DNA of 64,000 bases from Trichosphaerium sp. ATCC 40318. Lineage: Eukaryota > Discosea > Flabellinia > Trichosidae. Within the stretch, counting starts at the first letter, position 1. Every line of letters begins with the position of its first letter. Made by a program: the position numbers and the translations under genes. The stretch is from NCBI GenBank assembly GCA_038496445.1, contig JALMLS010000213.1, forward strand, positions 1 through 64,000, in the 5' to 3' direction. Under the pieces are notes generated by a model that saw only the letters and a list, made by a program, of their open reading frames with translations, searched no databases and had not been told where the DNA came from. Positions 44,742-57,585 of this stretch are shown here, piece after piece.

Positions 44742-47700
44742 TTATGATGTTACAATGTAGTTGATATTCTCATAAGTATGCACTCTTTCATTGTCTCTAC
44801 ATATATCCTCGTCAATAGCCACATTGATTTGTACTGATGTTTGTCTAATATCACCACGTGTGTAAATGGTTGGCCAACTAATACAAGTTAATTACGTGTT
44901 GGTTTAACAAGCATCTCACCCTCCTTCTGAATCGAACATGCCAGCAGATGAAGCGATTACTAGTGTATCAGTAGATGTGACTGGTAAGAATACGGTGATC
45001 GGTATAGGGGCGGTATCCATTGATTTAACAAGTCGTACATTAGTATTTTCGGCAGCGTATGATACAGTTCTACCTCCTTGTGTATTAAATGTACCACTAC
45101 TTGCATCTATGATTATAACACCAAGAGTCTCAGTATATCTCATGCGATTCGTATCTTCACCAACGTGTTTACCAACATTGATTTCGTACCTGTCAGGTGG
45201 AGAACGTGAAAAGCTTCCTGAAGCCCAAAAAGAACTCCATCGCTGATCATTGGCTGTCATTACTTGCCCAAGTACAACAGGATTGAAGTATTGGCGTGTT
45301 TCAAGTTGTTCTCTTTGAGACCAGGAACTATCAAAAGCGGTTGTAGCTGACTCTACTGTTCTCGCTTCCATTTGAATGCCATGAGTATTCTACAAAACGA
45401 GTAAGTGTTGCTAATAGTTGACACTTGTAACAACGAACGTAAGTGTAAACGCCTTCTTCAACTATGATGCAAAATACATTTGTTTCAGGTGCAATATCTC
45501 CTTGGCCAGCAATTTGTACCCGCAATCTTATGCGAGATGAGTTGATTGGATCAACTCGAACTACTCTAGGTTCTCCAGAAGTGTATGAAGGTGTACAAAC
45601 AACGACCTGTTTAGTAGCAAGTTAGAATCATTGATAGTCTTTGTTGATATGTACCATTTTGTTGAAAATTGAGTTAAGGTTGAACGTGCGCCAGTCATTT
45701 GTCAATGTGGTTCTAAGTTCTTGATAGTTTATCGCTGTCAGTCCACAGTTCAACGGAAAGTCAACGTTGGCTACACTGTTGTCTAAAGCATAAATTAGAC
45801 ATAATTTGAGAGGTGTCAACATGCCTCCAAAGAGGATGGAACTTTGACCACCAACAGGCGCTTGGAGAGTATCAATCTTAATATTGTCAATGTGCGCTTG
45901 TCCTTCAAGTAGTTGGAATTGTATTTGAAGGAACTCAATATCAGAAACAACTTGGCTTGTTGTCTGCAATAAATTACCAGCTACATACAGACGAACATGA
46001 TTCAACTGTACAAACATAAGTAAAATCAAGTAAATGGAGTATGGAGTGGAGGTACATTTTCATCCCGATCAATGGTAAACAGCTGCCAGTTGAGAAAACT
46101 TGACAAAGGGAAGAGCGAAGGTGGTACAACAGAAGCGCCACGCAGCTGTGCATTCACAAAGCCATCCTTGGCAAGTGTAAACGTCATATCTGTTCCTGTC
46201 CCAAGCCTGAGACGAAAGAATGAACCCACTATGGCCACTAAATTAAAGTTACCAAAGTGTCAAGAGTTTAGTTGACTAAAAAGCAAGGTACTTGTGTCCG
46301 TAAACCTGAAATAGAAAGATGCCAATACTCTACGGGTTGGTATCTCAACTGAAGGCCCAATGTTAACATGCACAATAGGTAATGTTGTATTGCCAACAGC
46401 GAGATATTTCAATCCCTAGCATATTGTTTGTGTCTTCTTTATATCAAAACATATTTGTGAGGTTTAAAGTGTACCTGTGCAGCATCTCCTTCGACAACAT
46501 TTACAAAATCATTATCAAACGCTCGTCCTAAAGGCATCGATTCAAAGTCATTTGAAATCGGGAAAGGAACAACTGCTCTCTTTGCAATCTCCTGCCTTGC
46601 CATCTCGGAATCATATACATCTTGTTGTGGAATAACAACACTTGGATTATTAGCGTGTAATATGGTTTTTTTAAAGCAACGCACGGTGCTCCAACACTTT
46701 CAGTTATACCAAATTCTTCAATTTGGTTATCGAGCGAGGCGATTGACTTGTAAAACTGGACTTTATCTATATGGTACCTGTGATAATGTGTTAATGGCAA
46801 GCTGGTCTGATTTGCAAAATGGCGTACCTTAATTTCAACAGTCTTTTTAGACCAGTAGCTTTAAATCCGTTGGTTGTGATCTTTATATCGTGAGTCAAGC
46901 CACTAAAAAAGTTCAGTAGTTTTAAAAATATGTTCGCCAATGAAAAATCTCGTACAGGCAATAAAGTAGCTGTAGTTCAATTGCAGCTTCTAAGTTCCCT
47001 CTAATGAGTAATGCTTGTACATATTCTTTACCCATTTCAATTTTTGAAACAGCCTACAGTTAACTGTTAGAGTAACCCGAAAAAAAAAGCAAAAAAACAA
47101 AGTAGTAAACTCAAACGTACTGGTAGATGACTGCCAGGGCGAACATGAGTAGGACCAGATCTGATCACTTGCGCTTCAGTCTTGTTATCTAGAACTTCTT
47201 TAGTTTTTTGCACAGAGTACGGAAGTTCTTACCAGACAATATTGTTCTAACGTGAATACTCAAATCATCAACTATGTTGTGTCACGTGATTGTTTGTTTA
47301 CATTTTAGAAACATGAAATGCAGAACTTCTTTGTTTGTTTTTGTGACAGTGTACCTTGAACACCATTGACAATAACGTTGGGGAGATCCTTTGTAACAAA
47401 GGTCTGGATTGTTGTTCTAGCGCGTTCGAAAACTTGCACCTAAAAACTGTTGGTTCGCTTTCTTTTTTTCATACTTAAAAAACTGAGTAAACGGCAAATA
47501 TAAGCAATAAATATCTCGCATAAATCTGTTGTTAGGTGTGTTCAAAAGTTGACGTTGTTTTAAAGAGCGTACTATTTCACCTTGTGTTGCTAGTTCTGGT
47601 GAGAATATGTATGATATCTCGAATGTGTCTTCACTGAACAAGTTTTTTTTAGACGAGCAAGAAGTACTTCTGCTATCCTACATAACAAACGCCAAGCATA

Positions 47701-48076
47701 AATACAAAAACAACAACTACGTCTGTAATGTTTGAATTTATAAAAAAAAACACTCACCACAATCACCGGGTAGCTCTGTCCTCCTTCCAAATTGTTGAAA
47801 GTCGCAATACCATCAATGTCTTTGTAGTTTGTTAAGCAAATTCAATCCAAGTTTCGTACTTGTTGTTGCTAACTCCTCGTTACCATCACAATTACCATCA
47901 AGCTTGGTATCAATGCAAACACCTGCATCCTCTACACCAGGTTCATCGTTTTCTTGTACACCATTGCCATTGATGTCATTGTAGACATTAACGTCTATCC
48001 TAGCACCTTGTACGTTTCTAGAAATACATAGAGCAAGTATTATTGTTATTAGGGCAATAAGAGACATTGCGTTCAT
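44742..48076 (-). CDS. E1: secreted multi-exon protein, SdrD_B-type domain and lectin-like module
   Basis: MNAMSLIALITIILAL starts a signal peptide ending near NVQGA. Then an SdrD_B-type domain: VYNDINGNGVQENDEPGVED, DTKLDGNCDGNEE and, after an intron, DGIATFNNLEGGQSYPVIV. Middle exons: FEISYIFSPELATQGEIVRS, HIDKVQFYKSIASLDNQIEE, GAPVVIPQQDVYDSEMARQE (joined over an intron with donor GTGCGT) and GLKYLAVGNTTLP. Then a jelly-roll-like pair (FFRLRLGTGTDMTFTLAKDG; RLYVAGNLL ... AHIDNIKI). The C-terminal module has PVVLGQVMTANDQRWSSFW, VGKHVGEDTN and TETLGVIIID, a pattern seen in many bacterial and protist secreted proteins. It ends ENINYIVTS and stop. At least ten exons, no frameshift found. Likely extracellular or surface adhesion/binding; substrate unknown. 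Confidence 0.7.
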
Positions 48077-48447
48077 GTTGTATGAAGAAATGACAACACA
48101 AAAAGTGAACAGTACTTATTTTTGTTATGACATAACTAGCCAGTCAAATATACGACGTATGATTTAGTTGGCGGAGTAGTTTTTTTACATGGCAATCTCA
48201 ATGAGATGCTATCTCTTTGGGGAAGTTCCTCATTTATTCAAAACGCACCAGACGCTTGACCCATATTTGATAACATTTAGTACAACCTAAACCAAAGCTA
48301 TGTTACAATGGCAATACTTGTCTAGAAGTTATACTGGTGGTCTAGTTGTTACACATAGACCAGGAAAATAGAATTTTACGGAAGCAGTATTTATTACAAC
48401 ATGTAATGTTAGTTGTTGTAGCGTTAATGCTTAAATTTTAAACTTTG

Positions 48448-51400
48448 TTATGATGTTACGAAGTAATTGATATTCTCATAAGTATGCGCTCTTTCATTGT
48501 CTCTACATATATCCTCGTCAATAGCCACATTGATTTGTACTGATGTTTGTCTAACATCACCACATGTGTAAACAATTGGCCACCTTAGAAATACAAGTTA
48601 ATTGTTGCTGATAAAACTTATAACAAAAACGTACCCTCCTTCTGAATCGAACATGCCAGCAGATGAAGCGATTACTAATGTATCAGTAGATGTGACTGGT
48701 AAGAACACAGTGATCGGTATAGGGGCGGTATCCATTGATTTAACAAGTCGCACATTAGTATTTTCGGCAGCGTATGAAACAGTTCTACCTCCTTGTGTAT
48801 CAAATGTACCACTACTTGCATCTATGATTATAACACCAAGAGTCTCAGTATATCTCATGCGATTCGTATCTTCACCGACATGTTTACCAACATTGATTTC
48901 GTACCTGTCAGGTGGAGAACGTGAAAAGCTTCCTGAAGCCCAAAAAGAACTCCATCGCTGATCATTGGCTGTCATTACTTGTCCAAGTACAACAGGATTG
49001 AAGTATTGGCGTGTTTCAAGTTGTTCTCTTTGAGACCAGGAACTATCAAAAGCGGTCGTAGCTGACTCTACTGTTCTCGCTTCCATTTGAATGCCATGAG
49101 TATTCTTAAAAAAAGGAGTGAGTGTTGCTACTAGTTGACGCTTGTAAGAACGAACATAAGTGTAAACGCCTTCTTCAACTATGATGCAAAATACATTTGT
49201 TTCAGGTGCAATATATCCTGGCCAGCAATTTGTACCCGCAATCTTATGCGAGATGAGTTGATTGGATCAACTCTAACTACTCTAGGTTCTTCAGAAGTGT
49301 ATGAAGGTGTACAAACAACAACCTGTTTAGTAGCAAGTTAGAATCATTGATAGTCTTTGTTGTTGATGTACCATTTTGTTAAAAATTGAGTTAAGGTTGA
49401 ACGTGCGCCAGTCATTTGTCAATGTGGTTCTAAGTTCTTGATAGTTTATCGCTGTCAGTCCACAGTTCAACGGAAAGTCAACGTTGGCTACACTGTTGTC
49501 TAAAGCATAAATTAGATGCATAGTTTTAAACAAGTCAACATGCCTGCTAAGAGGATAGGACTTTTACCACCAACTGGAGCTTGGAGAGTATCAATCTTAA
49601 TATCATCGATGTGAGCCTGTCCATCTTGTATTTGAAATTCAATTTGAATAAAATCCATACGAGCAAGGATGTGTACTCCAGTATGCAATACACTACCATC
49701 TACATAAAGCATAACACGACTAACCTTAACGAAACATTAAAATCAAAAATATGGAGGACTGAGATGGTACAAGGTCATCACGTATTATAGTAAATTGCTG
49801 CCAGTCGAGAAAACTTGTGAACGGGAGAATTGAAGGTGGTGAAGTTGGGCCTGGGAAGGAAACATGAACATTGCCATCCCGGGCAATCGCAAACTGTATA
49901 TTTGTTCCTCTACCAATCCTAAGAGTGAAATATGAAAACATGGGTACTAAATTAAATAAATAAACAATAGTACAACGACTGACTAAAAAGCAAGGTACTT
50001 GTGTCCGTAAATCTGAAATAGAAAGATGCCAATACTCTACGAGTTGATATCTCATCTGATGCTATATTAATACGCTTTCTAGGTAATGTTGTATTGCCAA
50101 CAGCGAGATATTTCAATCCCTAATATTGATATTAGTATATCTTCTCTCGTTATCTAACTGTATTTCTTTAAGTTTATAGCGTACCTGTGCAGCATCTCCT
50201 TCGACAACATTTACAAAATCGCTATCAAACGCTCGCCCTAAAGGCATCGATTCAAAGTCATTTGAAACAGGGAAAGGAACAACTGATCTTTTTCCAATCT
50301 CCTGCCTTTCTATCTCGGACTCATATACATCTTGTTGCAGAATAACAACACTTGGATTATTAGCGTGTAATGTGTTTTTTTAAAACAACGCACGGTGCTC
50401 CAACACTTTCAGTTATACCCAATTCTTCAATTTGGTTATCGAGTGAGGCGATTGACTTGTAAAATTGTACTTTATCTACTTGATAGCTATTTGTCGTTAG
50501 TTTTTAGTGTGAGTGATTCACAAAAGATCAAGCCGACTGATTCACAAAAGATCATACCCTAATATTAAAAGTTTTTTCAGAATAGTCGCTCTGAATCCTT
50601 TGGTTGTGATCTTTATATCGTGAGTCAAGCCACTAAAGAAGTTCAGTAGTTTTAAAAATATGTTCGCCAATGAAAAATCTCGTACAGGCAGTAAAGTAGC
50701 TGTAGTTCAATTCCAGCTTCTAAGTTCCCTCTACTAAGTAACGATTGTAAATATTCTTTACCCATTTCAATTTTTGAAACAGCCTACAGTTAACTGTTAG
50801 AGTAACCCAAAAAAAAAAACAAAGTAGTAAACTCAAACGTACTGGTAGATGGCTGCCAGGGCGAACATGAGTAGGACCAGATCTGATCACTTGCGCTTCA
50901 GTCTTGTTATCTAGAACTTCTTTAGTTTTTTGCACAGAGTACGGAAGTTCTTACCAGACAATATAGTTCTGACGTGAATACTCAAATCATCAACTATGTT
51001 GTGTCACGTGATTGTTTGTTTACATTTTAGAAACATGAAATGCAGAACTTCTTTTCTATAGTATACCTTCAATACCATTGACAATAACATTAGGGAGATC
51101 CTTTGTAATGAAGGCCTAGATTGTTGTTCTGGCGCGTTCGAATGCATTGGCCTAAAAAACCGTTTGTGGCAAAGTAGAAAACGTACAAACAGCTTTGATG
51201 TAGCATTAAATATCTCGCATAAATCTTTTGTTCAAAAGTTAACGTTATTTTAAGAGCGTACAATTTCACCTTGTATTGCTAGTTCTGGTGAGAATATGTA
51301 TGATATCTCGAACTGGTCTTCGCTGAAGACGGATTTTTTATTTGAGGAGCAAGAAGTACTTCTGCTATCCTACATGGCAAAGTTGTATTAATACCAACAA

Positions 51401-51747
51401 CCACCTCTTTTTTATAAAAAAACACTCACTACAATTACCGGGTAGCTTTGCCCTCCTTCCAAATTGTTGAAAGTCGCAGTACCATCAATGTCTTTGTAGT
51501 TTTGTTAAGAAGCAAAATTCAATCCAAGTTTCGTACTTGTTGTTGCTAAATCCTCGTTACCATCACAATTACCATCAAGATTGGTATCAATGCAAACATA
51601 TGCATCCTCTACGCCAGGTTCATCGTTTTCTAGTACACCATTGCCATTGATGTCATTGTAGACGTTAACGCCTATCCTAGCACCTTGTACGTTTCCAGAA
51701 AGACATAAAGCAAGTATTACTGTTGTTAGAAGAGCAATAGGAGACAT
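48448..51747 (-). pseudogene. E2: tandem duplicate of E1, disrupted
   Basis: Same order as E1, about 3.67 kb away: signal peptide MSPIALLTTVILALCLSG, SdrD_B-type VYNDINGNGVLENDEPGVED, through to the C-terminal module VVLGQVMTANDQRWSSFW and ENINYFVTS. Introns are also largely conserved. Differences: a one-base loss at about 51250 turns EIVRSLKQ into EIVRS-stop, with a 9-nt loss next to it; the exon end after it is rearranged; a one-base loss at about 49212 (GCAATATATCCTGG against GCAATATCTCCTTGG in E1) shifts the frame before the C-terminal module. The two jelly-roll exons (49512-49712, 49726-49930) are strongly diverged from E1 while flanks are near-identical. Probably a pseudogene. Confidence 0.7.
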
Positions 51748-52435
51748 TGTGGTGTTATTGTTGTTGTTAAGCTTTAAGAAATGTAACATAAAAAGTGAAC
51801 AGTACTTATTTTAGTTGTGATATTCTAGTCACACGAACATGGAAAAATAGAGGATTAGGAGTTAGTTTCGTTTCTTGGGTTCTTTTTGCGTTTTTTTAAT
51901 TTAACGAAGCGGTGCAAAATCCAAGTTGTATTAACCGATTTTAGATTTAGCTTCCATTATGCAAAAAATGCGTATAGACTGTGAATTTAAGCGAAAAAAT
52001 AGCGTTAGGTCTATGTTGACACTTTTGTTTAGATAGGAACAGTATTGTTTGTAAATTAAACTAGCTTACGCGTACAGAAATACACTCTCACAGTTCTAGT
52101 GTAGTGTTGAAGTTATTAAATATTGTTTGAAGTTGTCATAGACACTAATTTTGTACTACCGGTAAAATACAGAGCTTGTAGAAGAGCCTGTATCAAAACA
52201 GAACTTATCTTCTTCGAAATAGCTGGCGAAGTGAATTAATATACACAAACCATGCAAGAATAGTAGTTATGGCAGTAGAGCACTGCAGTGTTGCCTTTGT
52301 GTTTTATCTTAATTTGGCAAGGGTAGAAGATCGCTGAAAACGCGCCTAGCACCTTGTAGCAGGGATATATTCGACGGTTACTTATCCAGTGTAATAAGTA
52401 AGCTTAAAACATTCATTTTTTAGGTAGAAGCCGAA
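51748..52435. other. intergenic spacer, no gene seen
   Basis: AT-rich divergent promoter region between E2 and D7. No family exon found on either strand. Confidence 0.45.
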
Positions 52436-53902
52436 ATGAGCAACGAACCTCCGAGCAAGAAGAGAAAGTTTTCTCACAACCATGTCTTAAATGGTGTTTT
52501 GCATAAGGATAAAAAGTCCAACTGTTTAGAAACCCCGCAACAGTTTGTCAATGGAAGTTTCCATTTTGAACTCTCCCACGAACTACTCAACAAGCATGCG
52601 CAATCGCTTTTTACAATAGTAAGTAAAGGATTGGGGTCTAAAATGGAACGTGTCTTAAACGAAGAAGGGGAGATTGTATTAATCGAGACAAGGTACGCTG
52701 TTTGTTTTCTTTTCGATTTGTTATAACAAGTCAGATACTCAGAGGCACTCAAAATAATCGTTGCCTTAATGAAAGGGCAACCAATTGACGTCAACTGGAC
52801 CAAAATCTGCGGGGATGTGGTTTTTGCTATGAATTTTTATGGCGTGGACTTCGACTTTAGCGATGAGAGACTTCCTCTAGGTACTGTAGCGTGAATAATA
52901 ATTGGTAACAATTGTTAGGTTTACGCACATGTGTTTATCGTACTACACTGCTCGTACACAAGATCAGAGAGTTGTGGAACACTGTCGATTCATTATTATC
53001 TCGTGAGGTGCGTTTGCTCTGTTGGCCTGTTTAAAAACAAACGCTTCTTAGGCAAAAAAAGGTAATATGAGTTGCTTTCATACCTTGGCAGATAATTCGC
53101 CTTTGTTATCACCTGAAGGATGGGCTGCGTTGATAAGATTTTTTGCAGGATTTACCTATAATCTAGTAAGTTACAGCGGAATAAACCATCTACTCACGAA
53201 ACTAGACTATTGAGCGCATTGGAGAAACTAGGATTAAATTTTTGTGGGACGAAGGTGAGTTATCCCTAGGGAAGCTCTACAGTAACTACGACAATGTACT
53301 ACGTGCCACCAATTGGGAATCTTTGTTTGTCAGCTATCGTACGCCTAGTAGCTAATAATGATTAACCTTTGTTAGGAGAACGTTTGTGGGCATCAACAGT
53401 ACACAGTCAATGGAGTAGGATTACCGATAAAAAGCAAGAAATTCTTGATTCATTCGTGAGGGCATCACAAATGTATCGTGACTACTTCACCGTTTGTGTT
53501 TTACACTCTTTGCCATTGGCGGATGTGTATGAGCCTCTAGTAGCTGATTGCCATCTATTTGTGTATGTACCTTTGTACTACACAATAAATACTAATTGAC
53601 TCTGTAGGCCTAATGCAATGTTTGTAACGGGAAAGCTGATTTACAACATGCATGCTAGACGCTTGGTACAATATTTTGATGACATTTTGGAAAACGTACG
53701 AGTACAAACCTAAACAATTCTAACGTATAAGGCAACACTTGTCTCCAAACACTTGGAAGCAGACGCTGGTTATGAATATCTTGTTGTAAAATTTGCCTTT
53801 GCTACCTTGACTCCTGGACAACAGGATTCATTTTACGAGACCTGTCAAACTGGCGAAGGTGCAAGTTCTTTCATTCAAACGCCTACCAATAGCTGTATAT
53901 GA
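52436..53902 (+). CDS. divergent BTB family gene D7 with NLS
   Basis: MSNEPPSKKRKFSHNH keeps the basic motif; BTB half FVNGSFHFELSHELLNKHAQ ... EGEIVLIETR ends at 52692 (donor GTACGC). Exon 2: RYSEALKIIVALMKGQPIDV ... VVFAMNFYGVDFDF. Exon 4 equivalent: LSPEGWAALIRFFAG; exon 5: IKFLWDEGELSLGKLYSNYD. Exon 6 GERLWASTVHSQWSRITDKK; last exon DAGYEYLVVKFAFATLTPGQ ... TPTNSCI and stop. It combines the main-family NLS and BTB with the divergent exon 6, which makes it a link between the two subfamilies. It appears intact. Confidence 0.7.
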
Positions 53903-54040
53903 CTTAATTAATTAGTACATTAAATAAAAAGTTAGCTAGACGCGGTGTTGTTCAGAGTATTGTTCATTCACGTTTTGTCGAAAACGACATTCGTAATTTT
54001 AGGAGTCAACGTTGTTATGCTAAAAAGTAGTGTTACGCAT

Positions 54041-55582
54041 ATGACTGAGCCACAAAAGAAGAGAAAATTAAACGTACAGGCGGAAGGAATGACAAATAGT
54101 TGTGAACCGCAACAAAAGAAGAGGAAACTGAATACAAAGACTGAGACAACGACTGAAATACCAGAAACAGCAACAGAAAGTTCAATACAGTTTAAATGTG
54201 GTGATTTTAGCTTTACGTTATCGGAAGAGCTTCTAAACGCACATTCATCATCTCTTTTCGCGTCTAAAGTACATTTTGAATCACTGCAAGATAATTCGTC
54301 AACAACGACCGTTTTGGAGGAATGTAGGTACGTTCGATCCTATCAAGGTTAAAGAGCGCTCACTTGCGTACCAGCCATTCGAATTATCTTCCAACGATTG
54401 TGAGTTTGATGAAAAACGAAGAACAGAAGAGTATTAAAGACGCTTCCAATTTATGGTTTGCAGCAGAATACTATGGTGTACCCATTGTTTGGGCAGATAT
54501 AAATATGGATCTAAGCACGTGCTAAACAGCTACTCCCATTTGTTTTGACAACGCTATAGAGTACAAGTTGCCAGTTTTAGCGGTTACAAACATTCTCGCA
54601 CGAATACGGACCTGTTGGAAGAGTCTACAAGAAGAACTACGAGGTCCTGTAAGTTATGCTCAACTCACTTAGTGTCTGGTAGCCTGATAAGAAATAGGCA
54701 GAGACTGGTCTCAATTCTGTAGTTATTGGTATGACAAAGAACAATGCGGAACACCCAACAAAGTATTTAAAGACTGAACTGGGTAGACACGCACTTGAAA
54801 AGTACTTTAAATACTGTGACTTGGTATGATGTTACATAAGTGTTGTTTTTATTAATCCTTTAAAGCACTACAAATATACAACAGATTTTCGTGGCAGAGA
54901 AAAAATAACTCTGTTTTGGACTGACAATGAAGTTCCACCGGAAGTTGTGTACGAAAGATGTATTGATGTAATTGCAGGTAGATTCTGGGAGTTTGCAAAT
55001 TTGAGTAAGCTAAAATACAAGGAGTGTATTCTAATGTACCCGCTCAGCTGAAGAATTATGGGCTAAATCACAATTTAAAAGATGGAACTTTCTTTATGAG
55101 GATAACGAGGCTATACGCAAAGGTTACTTACAAGAAGCAGTTATAGGAGGTTTGGAATTCATCATCTTATATCATACCATTGGCACAGAGTATCCTAAAG
55201 ATGTACACTATGATCATGTGATATCTACTTCGTATGTTTCCGGTTGTAAAAACACTGTATCAAATGATTGTATGGTAGGGCAAACCACATATGTTCTGTA
55301 AAGGCTGTAGCAAACGATGAAGAGCTACGGAAAAAACTTAGTTCACTATTATCTGAATTTGTAGAAGTAGCAGTACGTTTTTTTGCTTTACTTCCTTACC
55401 TTAGAATAATATGTTGATTAATTTAACGAAATACACAGACTGCAGGTGGAGAAAAGGTTTACAATGAAAATAACGTGACAATAACATTAAAAATTCCAAA
55501 AGTAAGTAAAGATATGGTTGATGATTTTTTGCCAATGTACCTCGCACCATACAAGCAACCTCCAAAAAAACGTGAAAAATAA
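54041..55582 (+). CDS. NLS-BTB family gene C17 with duplicated NLS
   Basis: The N-terminus holds two copies of the basic unit: TEPQKKRKLN and, 18 codons later, CEPQQKKRKLN, then a Thr/Glu linker and CGDFSFTLSEELLNAHSSSLF. An open frame extends upstream to 53945, but ATG 54041 fits the family start. Intron 1 GTACGT; exon 2 HSNYLPTIVSLMKNEEQKSI, AAEYYGVPI; intron 2 A|GCACGTGC. Exon 6 AEELWAKSQFKRWNFLYEDN; exon 8 TAGGEKVYNENNVTITLKIP, ending KQPPKKREK and stop, which adds a third basic cluster. P4 is its damaged relative. Confidence 0.87.
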
Positions 55583-55900
55583 AATTATTACTAGCATTCA
55601 AAGACTACTAACGTGAGCGACAATATTCCAATTAGAATACAAAAAAGTCGTAATTAAATACTAGAACCATATCAACAAACAATTCTTCATTTGACGTGTC
55701 AAAGTGTCAAGTGTCAAATGTCTAATAATTCAGTGAACTCATTTTATTTTCTAAAACAGACTGATTTCAACCTGCGCTACGTGCTGTTAATTTTTTACTC
55801 ACAATGCATAAGAACTAGAAACTCGCTAGTTCATATTCTTGACGTCGCCTTTGAAGAGCACCTTTCATGACCATTTTATTGCTGATGTTAGTCAAACTGG
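55583..55900. other. convergent spacer between C17 and C18
   Basis: 318 bp between two stop codons; contains repeat copy 6 and nothing else recognised. Confidence 0.5.
55686..55736 (+). repeat. GTGTCA / TTCAGTGAA repeat, copy 6
   Basis: TTCATTTGACGTGTCAAAG, then TGTCAAGTGTCAAATGTC and a terminal TTCAGTGA. Nearly identical to 43687-43737 in inverted orientation, and placed 3' of C17 just as that copy is placed 3' of P4. Confidence 0.7.
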
Positions 55901-57323
55901 TTAATGTGGTGACCCTGGAGGTCGGTGTCGATCATATGGAGTAAGGTATAGTGGTAAAAAATCATCGAGCATAGAGTCTTCAACTTTTGGAATTGACACT
56001 GTGATTGAGTACATCTCTTTAGTATGTATCTTGTCTTCTATGAAAGTCTGGTGCCAACAAAATATTACAATGCAGGTAAAAAACCAAGAAACGTACTGCT
56101 ACCTCTAAGAATGTGCACAATATACTTGTAATTTTTTTCCGCATATGTGCATAACGTATAACAGTTGCTGCGCAGGTAAGGCTCATTCGGCTACAACAAG
56201 TAAATACAACAAAATACAAATACTAGCATACTTGGGTTCCATCTTGTAATCGTAGGGAATGTTTATCTGATCCTTCATATTGTGATATAAAAAAGTAAAT
56301 TGTAATGCTCCTGTTGATGCATGTTGGATATAGGCATTACGTATAGCTGCCTTATTGCAATATAGTTCGTTCCATCTTGTAAATTGTGCTCTTGCCCATA
56401 GCTCTTCCGCTAAAGACAATCAGAAACATTTGGTAGATAAAGATATAACGTACTCAAGTTTGCATACAGCCATTTTTTTCCTGAAATTGCATCAATACGT
56501 CTTGCTTTTACAACCTCAGCTCCAACTTCGTAGTCAGTCCAAATTACAGTTACTAGTGTCCTTTTAGCTTCAGCTATTCGCGTGAAATGCTAGTAGGAGA
56601 TAAGGTGACTAGTTAATATCTACATCATACCAAGTTACATTGTGCAAAGTACTTTGCAAATGCAGCTCTACCAAGCTCTGTATTTAAATATTTTTGGTCT
56701 CTCTCACTACAAACAGGTGCTGACATATCCCCAGCATCTGCCTATTACAGTTAGATGTGGTTACAGGTAAGCAATACCTTTCTTTTTAGGAAAGATTGTA
56801 GTATTTCCCATAAATCTCGTATTTGTTCAAAAATACCTGTTACAGTAATGACTCCCAGCTTACTTGCTATGTAGGTGTCAATATGTAGTTTAGAAGACAA
56901 TGCTTAGCACGTGCCAAAAGGCATATTTATATCTTTCCAAACGATAGACACACCATAGTATTCTGCTGCAAACCACAAACTAGCAGGATCTTTGATACTC
57001 GACATTTCCTCGTTTTTCATCAAACTCAATATTGTTGGGAGATACTTTGAATGGCTGTTGTTTTCGTTATTGCAAGTATGTTATAACTACAACGACATCC
57101 AAGCGTAGACGTACCTACATTCCTCCAATAGCGTTGTTTTTGTTGAATTATCTTGTAATGATTCAAAATGTACTTTAGACGCGAAAAGAGATGATGAATA
57201 CGCGTTTAGAAGGTCCTCCGATAGTGCAAAGCTAAAATCACCACATTTAAATTGTATTAGTGTTGGTTTTGCTGTTTCTGTCTTTGGATTTAATTTCCTC
57301 TTCTTTTTACGCGGTTCGGACAT
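55901..57323 (-). CDS. NLS-BTB family gene C18
   Basis: MSEPRKKKRKLNP with a short linker; BTB half CGDFSFALSEDLLNAYSSSLF. Intron 1 GTACGT; exon 2 HSKYLPTILSLMKNEEMSSI, AAEYYGVSIVW; intron 2 G|GCACGTGC gives ASKLGVITVTGIF. Exon 6 AEELWARAQFTRWNELYCNK, nearly the same as C16; exon 8 TFIEDKIHTKEMYSITVSIP, ending DRHRPPGSPH and stop. In frame. Head to head with D8 (263 bp). Confidence 0.87.
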
Positions 57324-57585
57324 TATCTACTTACCAGTATTAGGAAGGTTAAGTTGACTTGAAACTACCTTCTGTGTACATTTTCGCTTCTCTTTCTACA
57401 CGTTCTCACAGTAGTTTCTACTTTTAGCACAGTACGCTGCCTTATCAAACGATGTGCTAGCAATAAAAACCTCCAAAGCGTGTAAAGGTTATTTTCTGAC
57501 CTTACTAAAAAAGTAAAAACTAAGTAACTAGTTATTTTTACTCAACGTTGAAAAAGCAAACATTAATTTTCTTTCAACGTGCAAC

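Noticed and set aside
44938-45246. Plus-strand frame opposite E1 and its twin at 48602
   Set aside because: Antisense shadow of the C-terminal module, which has splice sites and homology on the minus strand.
46670-46690. Apparent frameshift in E1
   Set aside because: An intron with donor GTGCGT and acceptor CCAAG joins GAP to VVIPQQ in frame.
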